Source: an uncultured Spirochaetaceae bacterium (GTDB lineage: Bacteria > Spirochaetota > Spirochaetia > Treponematales > Treponemataceae). From it: a stretch of DNA of 59,541 nucleotides. Of the stretch, positions 33,204-41,825 are shown one piece after another; the first letter of the stretch is position 1; the number at the start of each line of letters is the position of its first letter. The DNA lies in the NCBI GenBank assembly GCA_902799965.1, contig CADCCO010000003.1, forward strand, positions 1-59,541. The letters are read 5' to 3'. Below the pieces are notes generated by a model. That model was not told the DNA's origin. It saw only the letters and a program-made list of their open reading frames with translations, and did no database searches. The position numbers were made by a program, and so were the translations under genes.

Positions 33204-35005
33204 TATTTTACCCTCCAACTGATGCTGGTAGTCTTTTTCTTAAAGGCTTCCGTTCCAACGTCGAACATCAAGCGGCTTACGAACAAGGCCGTAAAGACTG
33301 ACGAAGCGACGCCGATTGCCAAGCTCACAGCGAAGCCCTGGATGGAACCGGTTCCCAACTGGCTCAAGAACATCGCCGCGATGAAAGTCGTGATGTTGGA
33401 GTCCATAATCGCCCAGAAGGCGCCGTCAAAGCCCGCGTCAATCGCGGCTCCGCGGCTCTTGCCCATTCTAAGCTCTTCCTTGATGCGCTCAAAGATGATT
33501 ACGTTCGCGTCAACCGCCATACCGACTGTAAGAATCATACCGGCGATTGAAGGCAGGGTTAAAGTCAAGTTGAAGGCCGACAAAACCGCGAAGAGCATGT
33601 AAAGGTTCAAAACCTGGGCCACAATCGCGTTGATGCCCGCGCCCTTGTAATAGAGAAGCATAAAGACAAAAATCGCAATCAAGCCGATGGCGAGCGCCAT
33701 AAGGCCCGCGCGGATTGTCTGCTCTCCAAGCTCGGCGCCGATTACCTGCTGGCTTTCAACGCTAAGCGGAACTTCAAGCCAAGCGGTCTGCAAAACCTTT
33801 TGCAAGTTCTGCGCCTCTTCCAAGCCAAAGCCGTCGATGCGGACTTGGCCGCCCGCAATCTTTGTCTTAATAGTGGCCGCGCTCTTGATTTTGTTGTCGC
33901 TGATTACGCAAAGGCGCTCGCCAACGTGGGCGCCGGTAAAGTCGGCGAAAATCTCGGCTCCCTCGGAATCCAAGGTAAAGTCAACGCCGGTCTTTCCCAT
34001 TTGGTCGCGGCTTACGTCGGCGCTCTTAACGTAGCGGCCGTCAAGCGCGATTTCCTTCTTTACAGCCATATACTGCAAGAACTCGTCCAAGCCGTAAGAG
34101 TCTTTTGTGTAGTAGCCCAAAATCTCAACGTCTTCGGGAACGATGGCCGGGTCAAGAAGCTTTCCGTTCTCGTCAAAGGTCGCTTCGGGATTTGAATAGT
34201 AGAACTGCTGGAACTTGTTTGTGGCTTCCTCGTCAACCAAGCGGAAGTTCAGGATGCCCTTTCCCATAATGATTGTGTTGATCGCGTCGCTCTGCTCGGC
34301 GCCGGGGATTTCGATGTAAACGCGGTCTTCGCCCTGCTGGCGGATAACCGGCTCTGTCAAGCCAAAGCGGTCGATGCGGCTCTTGAGCGTTTCAATCGCC
34401 TGCTCCATCGCGCGAGCCTTGAACGCGGCCTCTCCGCCGCTTGCGTCAACGGACTGCTTGTTGTTCTTGACCGCCGCGTCCAAGTCGGCGCGGACGATGA
34501 TGTTCATTCCGCCCGAAAGGTCAAGGCCAAGCTTTACAGAGTTGGTGTAATTCTTTTTGTCGGCAAGAACCTTTTCGCGGTAATATTCCTGACGGACTTC
34601 CAAAAGCTTTTGGTGGATTGAAGAAGCGACGTCCTTTTTTTCGTCGTCGGTCTTGGCAACGCGGCCAAGGCTGAACGACGCCATCGCGGCGCCCAAAGTG
34701 AGCGGCTCCGGAACGGATTTTTTGTATTCTTTAAAATTATTTTTGGCGGGCTTTAAAAGCCAAGCGTACTTTTCGCCAAGCTCGGAGCCGGGGTTGGCGG
34801 CAACGTCGGCCTCAAGCGCCTTAACGTCCTTGGCCGCCTGCTGGACTGAATATTCCTTGATTTTTTCAAGGGAAAGCAAGGCCAATTTTTGGTCGGCCTC
34901 GGCTGTTCTAAAATACCAATTAATTGTGGGGCGCAAGAACGCCAGACAAATTCCCAATACCACAAGAAGAATGACAAAGCGCCATCTTTTGCTCGACTTT
35001 TCCAT
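33203..35005 (-). CDS. secD: Protein translocase subunit SecD
   Basis: 600 residues. An N-terminal membrane helix leads to the large periplasmic P1 domain with SVKLGLDLSGGMNIIVRADLD, IETLKSRIDRFGLTEPVIRQQGEDRVYIEIPGAEQSD and a helical insertion near 255-330, then the membrane block (GMILTVGMAVDANVIIFERIKEELRMGKSRGAAIDAGF). Acts with SecF and YajC in the Sec holotranslocon. TTGGAG precedes the ATG. yajC lies 14 nt upstream and secF overlaps by one base. A helical P1 insertion is common in SecD and not unusual. Confidence 0.95.
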   Translation of the reverse strand: MEKSSKRWRFVILLVVLGICLAFLRPTINWYFRTAEADQKLALLSLEKIKEYSVQQAAKDVKALEADVAANPGSELGEKYAWLLKPAKNNFKEYKKSVPEPLTLGAAMASFSLGRVAKTDDEKKDVASSIHQKLLEVRQEYYREKVLADKKNYTNSVKLGLDLSGGMNIIVRADLDAAVKNNKQSVDASGGEAAFKARAMEQAIETLKSRIDRFGLTEPVIRQQGEDRVYIEIPGAEQSDAINTIIMGKGILNFRLVDEEATNKFQQFYYSNPEATFDENGKLLDPAIVPEDVEILGYYTKDSYGLDEFLQYMAVKKEIALDGRYVKSADVSRDQMGKTGVDFTLDSEGAEIFADFTGAHVGERLCVISDNKIKSAATIKTKIAGGQVRIDGFGLEEAQNLQKVLQTAWLEVPLSVESQQVIGAELGEQTIRAGLMALAIGLIAIFVFMLLYYKGAGINAIVAQVLNLYMLFAVLSAFNLTLTLPSIAGMILTVGMAVDANVIIFERIKEELRMGKSRGAAIDAGFDGAFWAIMDSNITTFIAAMFLSQLGTGSIQGFAVSLAIGVASSVFTALFVSRLMFDVGTEAFKKKTTSISWRVK

Positions 35006-35019
35006 TTTATCGCTCCAAT

Positions 35020-35403
35020 CTATTTGTTTTCTTTTTTATCTTCTTTTTTTTCGTCTTTGGCCTCGGCCTTAGCGTCAGCCTTCTTTTCGGCTTCGGGCTT
35101 GTCCACAGAGGCGATGGCGGAACGGTTGAATTCAAGCTTTACGTTGTCGTCAACCTTGAGAATTACGGTCTTTTCTTTTGTTGAAGAAACGACTCCGTGA
35201 ATGCCGCCGATTGTGACAACCTTGTCGCCCTTTTTGAGCGCGGCGAGCATTTTTTCCATTTCCTTCTGCTTTTTGTTTTGCGGCCTGATGAGGAAAAAGT
35301 AAAAGATTCCGATCATCAAGACTACAGTGACAATCAAAGAGCTAAAGCTGCCAGTCGTAGAAACGTTGCTGGTCGCGGCCTGCAAAAGGGGTAAGTATGA
35401 CAT
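35020..35403 (-). CDS. yajC: Preprotein translocase accessory subunit YajC
   Basis: 127 residues: one membrane helix (SLIVTVVLMIGIFYFFLIRPQNKKQKE) followed by the YajC core (MLAALKKGDKVVTIGGIHGVVSSTKEKTVILKVDDNVKLEFNRSAIASVDK) and a repetitive Lys/Glu/Ala tail of about 30 residues. It is the first gene of the run. AGGAAGG lies before the ATG and a consensus promoter is at 35442-35470. Confidence 0.94.
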   Translation of the reverse strand: MSYLPLLQAATSNVSTTGSFSSLIVTVVLMIGIFYFFLIRPQNKKQKEMEKMLAALKKGDKVVTIGGIHGVVSSTKEKTVILKVDDNVKLEFNRSAIASVDKPEAEKKADAKAEAKDEKKEDKKENK

Positions 35404-35441
35404 GTTTTCCTTCCTAAAACTTTAAAATGTATAGTAGAACT

Positions 35442-35470
35442 ATTATATAGGAAGCGCGCTCTTATGTCAA
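35442..35470 (-). promoter_or_regulatory. Consensus promoter of the yajC-secD-secF-ispH operon
   Basis: On the minus strand TTGACA (35470-35465), exactly 17 bp and TATAAT (35447-35442). Both hexamers are perfect sigma-70 consensus. Predicted leader about 30 nt with AGGAAGG. Confidence 0.8.
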
Positions 35471-35495
35471 TAACCGCGCAACCGTTACGGAAGAA

Positions 35496-35530
35496 GGTCA
35501 AAACGCCCGCCGACTGGGAGCGTTTTGGCC
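35496..35530. terminator. Hairpin after the S41 protease gene
   Basis: GGTCAAAACGCCC (35496-35508) pairs with GGGAGCGTTTTGGCC (35516-35530) with one wobble and one mismatch. It abuts the S41 stop codon. The T tract on the minus strand is weak (TTCTTCC), so termination strength is uncertain. Confidence 0.55.
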
Positions 35531-37378
35531 TTAATTCAGGCTGTTGATGTAGGCCACCAAGTCAGCCCTCTGGTTGCTGTAATAGAAGTCGGGGTCTTCT
35601 ATCGAATGGTCGGGCCGCGCGCCTTGGTCGATGTCGTAGTAAGAGCCGTTTTTCATGTAGCAAAGGCACTGGGGGCCCGAAATGCGGAAGTTGGTTCCCC
35701 ACGCCGAAGAAAGAAACTGGACAACGCAGGCGCCGCCGCCGGAAGTCTTTCCAAGAAGCGTGACTTTTTCAGACTCCCTGAACAAGCTGGGAACGAGGTT
35801 TCCGCAAGAAAAGCTGCACGGAGAGACAAGGCAGAAAAGCCTTTTGCCTTTAAGCGTGTCGTCCTCGTCAAACTTGTGGTCGCGGTTTGCGTCGCAGCGG
35901 TAGCTTGTGGAACAAAGAGCGCCTGTGCTGGTATGCTTCATCGAAATGGTCACCTCGCCCAAGAACCAAGCCGCAACGAAAACGGCCGTGTCCGCCGCTC
36001 CGCCAAGGTTGGCGCTAAGGTCGATGACAACGTTTTTAATGGAGCTGTCATTGACAATCGCGTCGTGGGCCTTCATTATAAGGGCGATCGTATCGTCGTC
36101 GGAAAGAGCGGAGGCCGCGCCCTCATAGTACTTGTCGAGATCCGCATAAGTTGCGGTGGTATTAAATTGGTCAAATGTCACAAAGGCCGTGTTGCCCTCC
36201 ACTTTGTAGCCAAGGGCCGTGGACTTTCCGGTGGCGGGGTCGATGGGATAGACGGCGTCGCGGGCGGCCTTGTAAATTTTTTCGTAGTCATACAGACGCT
36301 CGCGGGCGGCGCCGTTTGGCTGGTAGGCGTCGTTCTCGCCGACAAGGTAGGAAAAATTCAACCACTTGGCGTGGTTGTCGTCCAAAAAGTCGCCGATCAA
36401 ATGGTATATGGCCAAATCCGCGTCCAAAGCGGTGGATTCGGTAATATAACGCTTAAGGCTGTAGCTTGGCGCGACGGATTTTGAGACGCTCATCGAAACG
36501 GCGCCCTGGCTTTGCATAAGCTGGTCAAAGCTTGTTATGCCGTGCTGCTCCTTTAGGCCGTAAAGCAAGTCCAGCGCCATGCAAAGCTCGTTGTAGCCAA
36601 ACTTTGCCAGAGCGGCGCTGCGCTCGCCCCTTTCTCCTTGATAATAAAGGTTCCTTACGGCCTCGTTTAAGGGCGGATTTTGCTTTGAAAAATCATCCGC
36701 GCAAATAACAGACTTCCCGTTAAAGTAAAGGCAGCTCAAATAAGCGGGCGCGATAAAAATGTCGGAAAAGGTCTGGAGCGGAAGCAAGTATTTTCCGTCG
36801 CGAATCACAAGGTCTATGCCGTACTTGGCAAGGTTTATTTCTAGCGGATCCCCGTAGCGCGGAAGGTATTTTGGCGCCAGTTTTTGTATAAGCCGAGGCT
36901 TGCCTTCCCCGTCAAAAAAGTCTAGGCTTGTCACGTCAAGTATCGTGGAGGCGCCGTCTTTCATCATAAAGAGGTTGTAGTCCTCAAAGCGGATTGTGTC
37001 CAAGTCAAAGTCAATGACTAACGTTGTGTCAACATCGTAAACAGCGTTGTGTCTTACGCAAGTCACAACGGCGCCCTTCTTTGAAACAGCAGCCGGCGAA
37101 GTGTTGACAAGAGCCAGCATAGCGTCGACTTCGATGTACGGAAGGTCGTTCACTCCGTCCAAAAAATGGAGCGTCACATTGCCGTCCTGCCGGCCTTGAT
37201 TGTCGTAAGAGGGAAATTCTTTTTCCACTCTCTGGCTCTGTCCTTGGCTCTGAGCGACAATGTTGTAAAGCGCGATTTTACGCTCGACGGCGTCGAAAAA
37301 ACTGTCTTCGCCGTTTGAGCAAGCGGCAAGGCTTAAGACAAGGAACAAGACTGTCGCCAACAAAACAATTTTCTTCAT
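35531..37378 (-). CDS. S41-family (C-terminal processing) protease-like lipoprotein
   Basis: 615 residues. Lipobox LSLAAC puts the lipidated Cys at 20, so it is a membrane-anchored lipoprotein. The C-terminal third has the S41 protease fold: DDTIALIMKAHDAIVNDSSIKNVVIDLSANLGGAADTAVF, then LVSPCSFSCGNLVPSLF (probable catalytic Ser near 520) and LLGKTSGGGACVVQF. The N-terminal 300 residues are not assigned. AGGAG precedes the ATG. It starts 10 nt after the amino-acid ABC ATPase gene and is probably co-transcribed with the transporter, hinting at peptide breakdown coupled to amino-acid uptake (inference). Confidence 0.8.
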   Translation of the reverse strand: MKKIVLLATVLFLVLSLAACSNGEDSFFDAVERKIALYNIVAQSQGQSQRVEKEFPSYDNQGRQDGNVTLHFLDGVNDLPYIEVDAMLALVNTSPAAVSKKGAVVTCVRHNAVYDVDTTLVIDFDLDTIRFEDYNLFMMKDGASTILDVTSLDFFDGEGKPRLIQKLAPKYLPRYGDPLEINLAKYGIDLVIRDGKYLLPLQTFSDIFIAPAYLSCLYFNGKSVICADDFSKQNPPLNEAVRNLYYQGERGERSAALAKFGYNELCMALDLLYGLKEQHGITSFDQLMQSQGAVSMSVSKSVAPSYSLKRYITESTALDADLAIYHLIGDFLDDNHAKWLNFSYLVGENDAYQPNGAARERLYDYEKIYKAARDAVYPIDPATGKSTALGYKVEGNTAFVTFDQFNTTATYADLDKYYEGAASALSDDDTIALIMKAHDAIVNDSSIKNVVIDLSANLGGAADTAVFVAAWFLGEVTISMKHTSTGALCSTSYRCDANRDHKFDEDDTLKGKRLFCLVSPCSFSCGNLVPSLFRESEKVTLLGKTSGGGACVVQFLSSAWGTNFRISGPQCLCYMKNGSYYDIDQGARPDHSIEDPDFYYSNQRADLVAYINSLN

Positions 37379-37388
37379 GTCAAAACTC

Positions 37389-38147
37389 CTATTTTACGGA
37401 AAACCTTTTTAAGAACAGTTTTGTCCGCTCTTCCTTGGGGCTGCCGAATATTTGGGCGGGCTCGCCTTCTTCCACAATCACGCCGCCGTCCATAAAAATC
37501 ACGCGGTCGCTTATGTCGCGGGCAAAGGCCATCTCGTGGGTCACCACAATCATTGTCATTTTTTGGGCGGCGAGTCCTTTGATTACGCTTAGGATTTCGC
37601 CGGTCAATTCCGGGTCAAGCGCGCTGGTGGGCTCGTCAAAGACAAGGACTTGGGGATTCAGCGCCAGCGCGCGGGCTATGGCCACCCGTTGCTGCTGACC
37701 GCCCGAAAGCTGCTGGGGATAGCGGTCCGCGCGGTCGGCAAGGTTCATTCTGGAAAGCCATTCGCGCGCGTTTTCTTCCGCCTGGGCGCGCGGGGTTTTC
37801 TTCACCCTAACCTGCGGCTCGGCGATGTTCTGCAAAACCGAATAGTGCGGAAAAAGGTTGAAGCTTTGGAAAACCATTCCGACCTTAAGGCCGATTTTCC
37901 TAAGCGCGGCTTTGGAAGAATAAATGCCGTCCTGGACCAAGGGCTCGCCGTCAACAAGAATCGTTCCGCCAGAAACGCTTTCCAATTGGCAAAGGCAGCG
38001 CAAAATCGTGGACTTTCCGCTTCCGCTTGGCCCTATGATGGAAAGCGCCTCGCCCTTTTTCAAGTCAAAGGAAATGTCCTTTAAAATATCGCCCTGGCCA
38101 AAATTCTTTTTGAGGCTCTTGACGCTGACGACGACTTCTTCTTCCAT
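37389..38147 (-). CDS. Polar amino-acid ABC transporter ATP-binding protein (GlnQ-like)
   Basis: 252 residues, one ABC domain: Walker [10 protein letters not shown] near 39-47, Q-loop [19 protein letters not shown], signature [16 protein letters not shown], Walker [16 protein letters not shown] and switch [27 protein letters not shown] is typical of the GlnQ/HisP amino-acid group. It lies 20 nt after the permease gene. Together with the binding protein and permease it makes a complete importer. Confidence 0.93.
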   Translation of the reverse strand: MEEEVVVSVKSLKKNFGQGDILKDISFDLKKGEALSIIGPSGSGKSTILRCLCQLESVSGGTILVDGEPLVQDGIYSSKAALRKIGLKVGMVFQSFNLFPHYSVLQNIAEPQVRVKKTPRAQAEENAREWLSRMNLADRADRYPQQLSGGQQQRVAIARALALNPQVLVFDEPTSALDPELTGEILSVIKGLAAQKMTMIVVTHEMAFARDISDRVIFMDGGVIVEEGEPAQIFGSPKEERTKLFLKRFSVK

Positions 38148-38167
38148 AAAAAAAACGCTCCGCTAAA

Positions 38168-38800
38168 TCACTTGTAATACGACAATTTTTTTTCAATCAT
38201 CGCAAAGGCCCAGGTGACGATTCCGTTCATAATAAAGTAAAAGGCGCCCGCCACAAAAAGCGGAACCGTGGAAAAGACGCGGTTGGACGCGGACTTGGCC
38301 ACGTGCAAAAGCTCCACCACCCCGATGACGGTGACAAGCGCGGTGTCCTTTACAAGCGTAATCACTTCGTTTCCCATCGCGGGCATTATTCTTTTTATGA
38401 CTTGCGGAACCACGATGTGGAAAAAGCTTTGCGCCTTGGAATAGCCAAGAACTTTCGCCGCCTCCCTCTGCCCCTGCGGAACGCTTTCAAAGCCGCCGCG
38501 GTAAATCTCGGCGAAGTAAGCCGCGTAGTTGACCGCAAGCGCGATGATGGCCGCCGCAAAGCGGTCAAGGGACCTGCCCCACAAAATGCCGGGAATGAAG
38601 TATACGCAAATCAACTGCAGCATTAGCGGCGTTCCGCGAATCAAGAGCAAAAAAAATTGCGCGGCTTTTTTTAGCGGGAAGAACTTTGACATTCTTGCCC
38701 CGCAAAAGAAAACCGCAAGCGGAATTGAGAAAATCAAAGTCAGGAAAAACATCTCGACGGAAACCCAAGTTCCGCCGAGCATGGATTGAATCAAAGTCAT
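38168..38800 (-). CDS. Polar amino-acid ABC transporter permease
   Basis: About 210 residues with four or five membrane segments. It carries the His/Glu/Gln permease signature: GTPLMLQLICVYFI, ALAVNYAAYFAEIYRGGFESVPQGQREAAKVLGYSKAQSFFHIVVPQVIKRIMPAMGNEVITLVKDTAL. The EAA loop is intact. ATG 38800 is chosen because it overlaps the binding-protein stop as ATGA, implying coupling. Only one permease gene is present, so it probably works as a homodimer. Confidence 0.93.
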   Translation of the reverse strand: MTLIQSMLGGTWVSVEMFFLTLIFSIPLAVFFCGARMSKFFPLKKAAQFFLLLIRGTPLMLQLICVYFIPGILWGRSLDRFAAAIIALAVNYAAYFAEIYRGGFESVPQGQREAAKVLGYSKAQSFFHIVVPQVIKRIMPAMGNEVITLVKDTALVTVIGVVELLHVAKSASNRVFSTVPLFVAGAFYFIMNGIVTWAFAMIEKKLSYYK

Positions 38801-39606
38801 TTTCCGATAACTGTGATGTCGCTGCCGAACCAAGCCGCGCTGATGCGGGCAACGGTTCCGTCGGCGGCCATCTCTTCCAAAGTTTTTTGGACGGCTTCAG
38901 TCAACTGAACGTCGCCCTTTCTAAAGGCCACGCCGTATTCTTCGGCGGCCAAAGACTCTTCAAGCAAGACAAGCGGAAGGCTTGACTGCTTTATCGCGTA
39001 CTCGGCAACGATGCTGTCCATCACAACGCCGTCAACGCCGCCGATCACAAGGTCGTTCAAGGCCATCAAGTTTTGGTCAAGCTGAACGATTTCCTTTACG
39101 CTGGCCTTAAAGTCCGGCGAGTCGTTGACCGCGTCCTCGGCGCTAGAGCCGCTCTGCAAGGCGATTTTCTTTCCCTTAAGGTCGGCCAACTTCTTGAAGC
39201 CTGAATTGGCGCGGACAACGACGACCTGCTTGTTGGCAAGGTAAGGCTTTGTGAACGAAAGCGCCTTCTTGCGGTCTTCGGTAATCGTAAGGCCGTTCCA
39301 AATGCAGTCGATTTTGCCGGTGTTCAGCTCCTGCTCCTTGGAATCCCAGTTAATCGGCTGGGCCTTGAACTGAACGCCCAAGCGCTTGGAAACTTCCTTG
39401 GCCAAGTCGATGTCAAAGCCGACGATTTCGTTCTTTTCGTCGCGGAAGCCCATCGGCGGGAACGAGTCGTCCAAGCCAAGGACAAAGGCGCCGCGCTGCT
39501 TTAGGCCGGCCAAAGAGTTGTCGCCATTGGCGCCCTTTTTGGCGCAGCCCGCGAATGTCGCCGCGACAAGCGCCGCCGCGAATGCTGTTACGATAAGTTT
39601 TTTCAT
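38797..39606 (-). CDS. Polar amino-acid-binding lipoprotein (family 3 SBP)
   Basis: 269 residues. Lipobox ATFAGC (Cys21) anchors it to the membrane. Family 3 binding-protein features: GAFVLGLDDSFPPMGFRDEKNEIVGFDIDLAKEVSKRLGV, IDCIWNGLTITEDRKKALSFTKPYL, KGKKIALQSGSSAE and a C-terminal VARISAAWFGSD. AGGAGG lies 8 nt upstream. It is the first transporter gene, directly after argH and the twin-palindrome repeat copy 2. Substrate unknown; arginine is suggested only by the argH neighbour. Confidence 0.92.
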   Translation of the reverse strand: MKKLIVTAFAAALVAATFAGCAKKGANGDNSLAGLKQRGAFVLGLDDSFPPMGFRDEKNEIVGFDIDLAKEVSKRLGVQFKAQPINWDSKEQELNTGKIDCIWNGLTITEDRKKALSFTKPYLANKQVVVVRANSGFKKLADLKGKKIALQSGSSAEDAVNDSPDFKASVKEIVQLDQNLMALNDLVIGGVDGVVMDSIVAEYAIKQSSLPLVLLEESLAAEEYGVAFRKGDVQLTEAVQKTLEEMAADGTVARISAAWFGSDITVIGK

Positions 39607-39629
39607 TTTTTAAACCTCCTAATATATAT

Positions 39630-39706
39630 TGCGGCGCGATAATTCTATTCGCGCCACAAAAGGAACGAGTCAAGGCTTTAAGCGAAGCGCGCCTTGACCG
39701 TTCCTA
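39630..39706 (-). repeat. Twin-palindrome repeat element, copy 2
   Basis: Read on the minus strand it starts at the argH TAG stop (39706-39704) as TAGGAACGGTCAAGGC and continues through the same two hairpins as copy 1 (20686-20763). The second hairpin carries a G-T wobble where copy 1 has an A-T pair, so the fold is kept. Here it fills the space between argH and the amino-acid-binding protein gene. Confidence 0.8.
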
Positions 39707-41122
39707 TTTCTTTTTTCTTTTTAAGACGATTTTTTTAAGCGCGGCGGCTTGCTCCTTTACGCGCTGGGGAGCGGTTCCGCCAATCGTTTTGCGGGCGGCG
39801 GCGCAAGCGGCGGGCGAAAGAAGCTCGTATACGTCTTCGCCAATCAGCTTGGAGCAGCGCTGGAATTCTTCCAGGCACAAGTCCTCCAAGCGAACGCCCG
39901 CCTCTATCGCCATTCGGACGGCGCGGGCGCTTATTCCGTGCGCCTCCCTAAAGGGAACGCCCTTCCTGACAAGGTAGTCGGCCAAGTCGGTGGCGTTCAA
40001 AAAGCCGTCTTCGCAAGAGGCCGCCATCCGCTCCTTGTTAAAGGCGGCGCTGGCGATCATTTTTTCAAAAACGTCAAGGTTTGCCGAAACCGTGTCCAGC
40101 GCGTCAAAAAGCGGCGCCTTGTCTTCCTGCAAGTCGCGGTCGTAGGAAAGCGGAAGGCCTTTCATCATCGTGAGCAAGTTGAACAAGTCTCCGTAAACCT
40201 TTCCCGTGCGGCCGCGAATAAGCTCGGCAAAGTCCGGGTTTTTCTTTTGCGGCATAATCGAAGAGCCGGTGGACCATTTTTCGCTAAGGTTTATGAAGTT
40301 GAATTCGCTTGTGGCCCACAAGACGATTTCTTCGCAAAAGCGGCTCAAATGCATTTGCAAGAGGCTTGCCGCGCCAGTGAATTCTATGCAATAGTCGCGG
40401 TCGCTGACGCTGTCGATTGAGTTGGGCGTGGGGCCGGAAAATTGCAAAAGCTTTGCCGTCAGCTTTCTGTCAAGCGGGAGGCCGCTTCCAGCCAGGGCGC
40501 CGCTTCCAAGCGGGCACAAGTCGATTCGCTCCAAAGCGTCCTCAAAGCGGCTCCAGTCGCGCTCAAGGCTCCACGCCCAGGCGCAAAGGTGCTGGCCAAG
40601 CGTCACCGGCTGGGCATGCTGCATATGGGTGTAGCCGGGCATAAGGGCGGCCGCGTTCTTTTGGGCGAGCCCCGCAAGCGTTCCAATCAATGAAAGGATT
40701 TTGTTTTGCAGCTGGGGAACGACGCGGCGCAAGTGAATTCGCTCGTCAAGCGCTATTTGGTCGTTGCGGCTTCGGCCGGTGTGAAGCTTTTTTCCCGCCG
40801 CGCCGATTCTATCGGTCAGCGTCGCTTCTATAAAAGAGTGAATGTCCTCGGCGCTGTAGTCCACTTTTAGCTTGCCAGACTCCAAGTCCTTTTTTATGGA
40901 AAGAAGGCCGGCCTTTATCTTGGAAAATTCCTGCCTTGAAATCAGGCCCGCTTCCGAAAGCATTTGCGCGTGGGCAAGGGAGCCTTGAATGTCGTCAAAG
41001 GCCATTCGCTCGTCAACATAAATCGAAGTTTCAAAATCAACGGCCGCCGCGTCGGGGCCTTCCTTAAACCGTCCGCTCCAAAGAGCCGCGTGATTGTCCT
41101 TTGTAATCGTTCCGTGCCGCAT
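39704..41122 (-). CDS. argH: Argininosuccinate lyase
   Basis: Splits argininosuccinate into arginine and fumarate, the last step of arginine synthesis. 472 residues with LWSGRFKEGPD at the N-terminus, LHTGRSRNDQIALDERI, PGYTHMQHAQPVTLGQHLCAW, and the fumarase/aspartase signature GSSIMPQKKNPDFAELIRGRTGKVYG. The start MRHGTITKDN is supported by the promoter at 41131-41159; the ATG is 8 nt behind the -10. The TAG stop is part of the downstream repeat element. No other arg genes are in the window; a tRNA-Arg gene is 1.5 kb away. Confidence 0.94.
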   Translation of the reverse strand: MRHGTITKDNHAALWSGRFKEGPDAAAVDFETSIYVDERMAFDDIQGSLAHAQMLSEAGLISRQEFSKIKAGLLSIKKDLESGKLKVDYSAEDIHSFIEATLTDRIGAAGKKLHTGRSRNDQIALDERIHLRRVVPQLQNKILSLIGTLAGLAQKNAAALMPGYTHMQHAQPVTLGQHLCAWAWSLERDWSRFEDALERIDLCPLGSGALAGSGLPLDRKLTAKLLQFSGPTPNSIDSVSDRDYCIEFTGAASLLQMHLSRFCEEIVLWATSEFNFINLSEKWSTGSSIMPQKKNPDFAELIRGRTGKVYGDLFNLLTMMKGLPLSYDRDLQEDKAPLFDALDTVSANLDVFEKMIASAAFNKERMAASCEDGFLNATDLADYLVRKGVPFREAHGISARAVRMAIEAGVRLEDLCLEEFQRCSKLIGEDVYELLSPAACAAARKTIGGTAPQRVKEQAAALKKIVLKRKKK

Positions 41123-41130
41123 ATTTTGGA

Positions 41131-41159
41131 ATAATAGCAAAAAACGCTTTTTTTTTCAA
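41131..41159 (-). promoter_or_regulatory. argH promoter, near-leaderless
   Basis: On the minus strand TTGAAA (41159-41154), 17 bp and TATTAT (41136-41131), then 8 nt to the argH ATG. It is back to back with the divergent lipoprotein promoter; only 7 bp separate the two -35 boxes. Confidence 0.65.
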
Positions 41160-41166
41160 CACCAAC

Positions 41167-41195
41167 TTGATTTTTAAACGTTCTTGTTGTATAAT
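41167..41195 (+). promoter_or_regulatory. Lipoprotein gene promoter, near-leaderless
   Basis: TTGATT (41167-41172), 17 bp and TATAAT (41190-41195). The ATG at 41204 is 8 nt after the -10. The local sequence GTTGTATAATGGC is nearly that of the thiI promoter (GTTGTATAATAGC). Confidence 0.65.
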
Positions 41196-41203
41196 GGCTT
41201 GAT

Positions 41204-41764
41204 ATGAAGAAAACAACCCTTGCGGCGATTGCCGCGGCCCTTTTGGCCATAACGCTAGTCGCTTGCGAATCGACAAAACAAGAAGCCCCCAAGCCCGCGC
41301 AAGCCGCCACAGAAAACGACTTGGAATACCAGCGCTCAATCAACAAGATTGAGGGAACCGCCGTTTCCATCGAAACCTTCAACGCGGACAAAGCCGCCAT
41401 CATGAAAAAGATTGCGGAATTGAACGTAATCATGACAAAAAAAGACTACGACTCTTGGCTCAAATACATTTCCAGCGACTCAAAGAAGTATTGGTCCGAC
41501 TCCTACACCCTTTCAAAAGCCTCGGAAAAGCTTCCCAAGGAGCTGAAGGGCGTAAAGCTTAGGAATTTGAGCGACTACTTCAACTACGTCTTCATTCCGT
41601 CGCGCAAGGGCCGTCAAATAGACGAAATTCGCTACAATTCGGCGGAATCCGTCAAGGCCGTCCAAGTGACAAAAACCGAGGACGACAAGACAAAAATCAC
41701 GGTTTACTATAACTTTGTAAAGGAAAACGGCGACTGGAAAGTGGAGATGCCGCCCCTGTTGTAA
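41204..41764 (+). CDS. Conserved-looking small lipoprotein of unknown function
   Basis: 186 residues. MKKTTLAAIAAALLAITLVAC gives a lipobox with Cys21. The mature part starts with a low-complexity segment, then a helical stretch, then DYDSWLKYISSDSKKYWSDSYTLSKASEKLPKELKGVKLRNLSDYFNYVFIPSRKGRQIDEI and a strand-rich end KTKITVYYNFVKENGDWKVEMPPLL. The end resembles NTF2-like or DUF4878-like lipoproteins, though no family is certain. It is divergent from argH and followed by a separately promoted HEAT-repeat gene. Confidence 0.78.
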   Translation: MKKTTLAAIAAALLAITLVACESTKQEAPKPAQAATENDLEYQRSINKIEGTAVSIETFNADKAAIMKKIAELNVIMTKKDYDSWLKYISSDSKKYWSDSYTLSKASEKLPKELKGVKLRNLSDYFNYVFIPSRKGRQIDEIRYNSAESVKAVQVTKTEDDKTKITVYYNFVKENGDWKVEMPPLL

Positions 41765-41775
41765 CCAATTATTTG

Positions 41776-41803
41776 TTGATTTTTTTATATTTTTGCCGAT
41801 AAT
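41776..41803 (+). promoter_or_regulatory. Promoter of the HEAT-repeat gene
   Basis: TTGATT (41776-41781), 16 bp and GATAAT (41798-41803). The ATG at 41826 is about 22 nt after the -10, with GAGGAG in between, an ordinary leader. Confidence 0.5.
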
Positions 41804-41825
41804 ATAGAAACATAGAGGAGTTTAT

